Source: an uncultured Clostridia bacterium (GTDB taxonomy: Bacteria; Bacillota; Clostridia; Oscillospirales; Oscillospiraceae). Taken from it: 15,515 bases of DNA. Under the pieces are notes generated by a model. It was not told the DNA's origin. It was given only the letters and a program-made list of their open reading frames with translations, and made no database searches. This document shows, piece after piece, positions 14,158 to 15,515 of this stretch (its first letter is position 1; each line of letters begins with the position of its first letter). The translations under genes and the position numbers were made by a program. Location of the stretch: contig CAMBID010000003.1 of NCBI GenBank assembly GCA_945867445.1, forward strand, positions 1 to 15,515, written 5' to 3'.

Positions 14158-15294
14158 ATGCTTGAACAAGAGATGATCCGCCAGCTGGAGGAAGAGACCC
14201 AGGAGTATCTGGCGGACATGAAGCAGTTCGTGGAGCTGGAGTCCCCGTCCTTTGAGCGCAAGGACGCCTCGGACCGCTGCTGCGACTTCCTGGAAGAGAA
14301 GTTCGGCGGCCTGGGCTTCCAGATGCGCCGGATCCCCCAGGCGGAATGCGGCGACCACCTGTACGGCGAGCTGGGCAGTGGCCGCAAGCGAATTTTGATT
14401 GTGGGGCATTACGACACCGTCTTCCCGGTGGGAGCTCTCGCCACCATGCCCTTCCGTGTAGAGGGGAACAAGGCCTACGGCCCGGGCATCCTGGACATGA
14501 AGGGCGGCATCATGATGGCGTACTTCGCCATCCGGCTGCTGCAGCGCCGGGGCCTCATGCCCGAGGGCTGCGTGGGTGTCTTCTTTAACGGCGACGAGGA
14601 AACCGGCAGCTTCCACTCCAGCGACCTCATTATCGAGGCCGCCCGGCAGTACGAGAGCGTCTTCGTGATGGAGCCCGGCGTGGACGACCTCCACGCCATC
14701 AAGACCCACCGCTTCGGCCGGGGCACCTACCATGTCATCGCCCACGGCAAGGCAGCCCACTCCGGCTCCAACAGCCACCAGGCCATCAGCCCCCTGATGG
14801 AAATTGCCCGGCAGCTGCTGCGGGTGGAGAAATGGGACAAGGAGCTGAACGGCTCCGTCACCCTGGCCCCCACCGCCATAGAGGGCGGCGAGAAGGAGAC
14901 CTGCATGATCCCCGAGGCCGCAAACTTCACCATGGACGTGCGCTACGCCACCCGGGAGCTCTGCGAGAAGGTCCACGGGGAGATCATGGCCCTGCAAGCC
15001 ATCGATCCCCGGGTCCGGCTGGAGGTCCAAGGCCGGGTGGACAAGCCTGTGATGCTTACCGAGCCCGCCCTCTTTGAGAAAGCCAAGGAGCTGGCCAAGC
15101 CCTGCGGGCTGGCACTCCGGGGCATCAGCATCGGCGGCGGCAGCGACGGCAACTTCACGGCGGACGCCGGCGTCCCCACGCTGGACGGCCTGGGTGCCTC
15201 CGGCGCGCTGCTCCACAACCCCGGCGAGTTCCTGAATGTGGACCACTTCCCCCAGCGGACGGCCCTGACTGCCCGGCTTTTGATGGAGCTGTAA
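14158..15294 (+). CDS. M20-family metallopeptidase (carboxypeptidase G2/ArgE-DapE type)
   Basis: A 378-residue di-zinc amidohydrolase of the M20 clan. Metal and catalytic residues are all visible: H84 and D86 in VGHYDTVFP, bridging D113 in GILDMKGG, catalytic E147 and ligand E148 in GDEETG, E172 in MEPG, and H353 in LLHNPGE. The inserted dimerisation domain has H201 in GKAAHSG, which completes the active site of its partner. There is no signal peptide, so it acts inside the cell. The family removes acyl, carbamoyl, aminoacyl or glutamyl groups from amino acids. At the end of the operon it most likely frees the amino acid used by the aminotransferase. The start follows ACGGAGGT. Dipeptidase and N-acyl amino acid hydrolase are both open options. 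Confidence 0.93.
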   Translation: MLEQEMIRQLEEETQEYLADMKQFVELESPSFERKDASDRCCDFLEEKFGGLGFQMRRIPQAECGDHLYGELGSGRKRILIVGHYDTVFPVGALATMPFRVEGNKAYGPGILDMKGGIMMAYFAIRLLQRRGLMPEGCVGVFFNGDEETGSFHSSDLIIEAARQYESVFVMEPGVDDLHAIKTHRFGRGTYHVIAHGKAAHSGSNSHQAISPLMEIARQLLRVEKWDKELNGSVTLAPTAIEGGEKETCMIPEAANFTMDVRYATRELCEKVHGEIMALQAIDPRVRLEVQGRVDKPVMLTEPALFEKAKELAKPCGLALRGISIGGGSDGNFTADAGVPTLDGLGASGALLHNPGEFLNVDHFPQRTALTARLLMEL

Positions 15295-15307
15295 GAATTC
15301 TGATCCA

Positions 15308-15322
15308 CGGGCGGAACGCCCG
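15308..15322 (+). other. Short hairpin after the M20 gene
   Basis: CGGGCG (15308-15313) and CGCCCG (15317-15322) are perfect arms around GAA, 13 bases after the operon's last stop codon. No T run follows. It is the first of five consecutive hairpins and may help protect the 3' end of the operon message. Confidence 0.45.
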
Positions 15323-15336
15323 ATCCCTCCTTCCAC

Positions 15337-15367
15337 GGCGGGAGACGTTTTCCGGACGTCTCCCGCC
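15337..15367 (+). terminator. Strong hairpin, probable end of the catabolic operon
   Basis: GGCGGGAGACGT (15337-15348) and ACGTCTCCCGCC (15356-15367) are perfect 12-base arms with a 7-base loop. The tract after it is pyrimidine-rich (TCCTTCC) but not a T run. Strength and position make it the best candidate terminator for the plus-strand operon. Confidence 0.6.
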
Positions 15368-15384
15368 TCCTTCCTGCCAGAAAA

Positions 15385-15411
15385 GGGAACGGCGCTATCA
15401 GCGCCGTTCCC
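15385..15411 (-). terminator. Hairpin with T run on the minus strand
   Basis: GGGAACGGCGCT (15385-15396) and AGCGCCGTTCCC (15400-15411) are perfect 12-base arms around ATC. Read on the minus strand the stem is followed directly by TTTTC, the layout of an intrinsic terminator. It would end a gene that enters from beyond the right edge of the window. Confidence 0.65.
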
Positions 15412-15470
15412 TCAGTCTGTCAACGAACCACCCCAAGGTGAGGCCTTGGGGTGGTTCGTTGACAGACTGA
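15412..15470. repeat. 59-base palindrome with 27-bp perfect arms
   Basis: Arms 15412-15438 and 15444-15470 are perfect inverted copies around a 5-base centre (TGAGG). The outer ten bases TCAGTCTGTC and GACAGACTGA could act as the ends of a small palindromic mobile repeat. It begins on the base after the previous hairpin and ends on the base before the next one. Such length exceeds what a terminator needs. A repetitive extragenic or MITE-like element is the favoured reading, not yet shown. Confidence 0.75.
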
Positions 15471-15502
15471 AAGGGGGAAGCACCTCCCGGTGCTTCCCCC
15501 TT
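15471..15502. repeat. 14-bp-arm hairpin abutting the palindrome
   Basis: AAGGGGGAAGCACC (15471-15484) and GGTGCTTCCCCCTT (15489-15502) are perfect arms around TCCC. The stem starts with AA and ends with TT, so either strand gives a GC-rich stem with a weak T end. It may be a two-way terminator or part of the adjacent repeat. Confidence 0.6.
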
Positions 15503-15515
15503 GAAAATTTATTGA

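Noticed and set aside
12376..15336. A minus-strand open frame of almost 1000 codons opposite gamma, buk, pduL and M20
   Set aside because: It is a by-product of GC-rich codon bias. Its protein has low complexity with many His/Gly/Ala/Val/Leu residues and no family motif, while the plus-strand genes keep their catalytic residues.

Overview
The window looks like a piece of chromosome from a GC-rich anaerobic Firmicute of the gut Oscillospiraceae/Clostridiales type. This is inferred from strong AGGAGG-type ribosome binding sites, very GC-rich codon use, oxygen-sensitive ferredoxin-linked 2-oxoacid oxidation, butyrate kinase and PduL used for ATP formation, and a local IS1182-like transposase remnant. 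No rRNA, tRNA, CRISPR array or phage gene is visible.

Left part (1-2290, minus strand): a two-gene pseudouridine salvage operon. A winged-helix/PfkB kinase (psuK) is followed by pseudouridine-5'-phosphate glycosidase (psuG). They are read from a promoter with perfect -35 and -10 hexamers at 2257-2284 and end at an AT-rich hairpin at 13-45. Next comes an AT-richer stretch without genes (about 2290-2660). An IS1182-like transposase follows (2662-3501) whose central catalytic part is missing although the frame stays open.

Middle and right (3592-15294, plus strand): a LysR-type regulator with its own terminator, a regulatory gap of 277 bases containing a perfect 15-bp palindrome, then twelve tightly packed co-directional genes. 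In order they are a NodB/CE4-family hydrolase resembling cyclic-imide hydrolases, a class I/II aminotransferase, an iron-sulfur-flavoprotein-like protein, an AGCS-family sodium:amino acid symporter, a P-loop ATPase of unknown function, a four-subunit 2-oxoacid:ferredoxin oxidoreductase of VOR type (delta, alpha, beta, gamma), butyrate kinase, PduL phosphotransacylase and an M20 metallopeptidase.

Read together, the twelve genes suggest a complete fermentative route. A blocked or cyclic amino acid derivative would be opened or trimmed (CE4, M20), and an amino acid could enter with sodium (AGCS). It would be transaminated to a 2-oxoacid and oxidised to acyl-CoA with reduction of ferredoxin. The acyl group would pass to phosphate (PduL) and then to ADP (Buk), giving ATP plus a carboxylic acid. 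The individual steps follow known families. The substrate, and the assembly of all of them in one operon with a LysR gene in front, are inference and are the most interesting part of the window.

Right end (15297-15515): no gene, but a chain of five hairpins. The last three abut without a spare base, and the middle one is a 59-base palindrome with 27-bp perfect arms.
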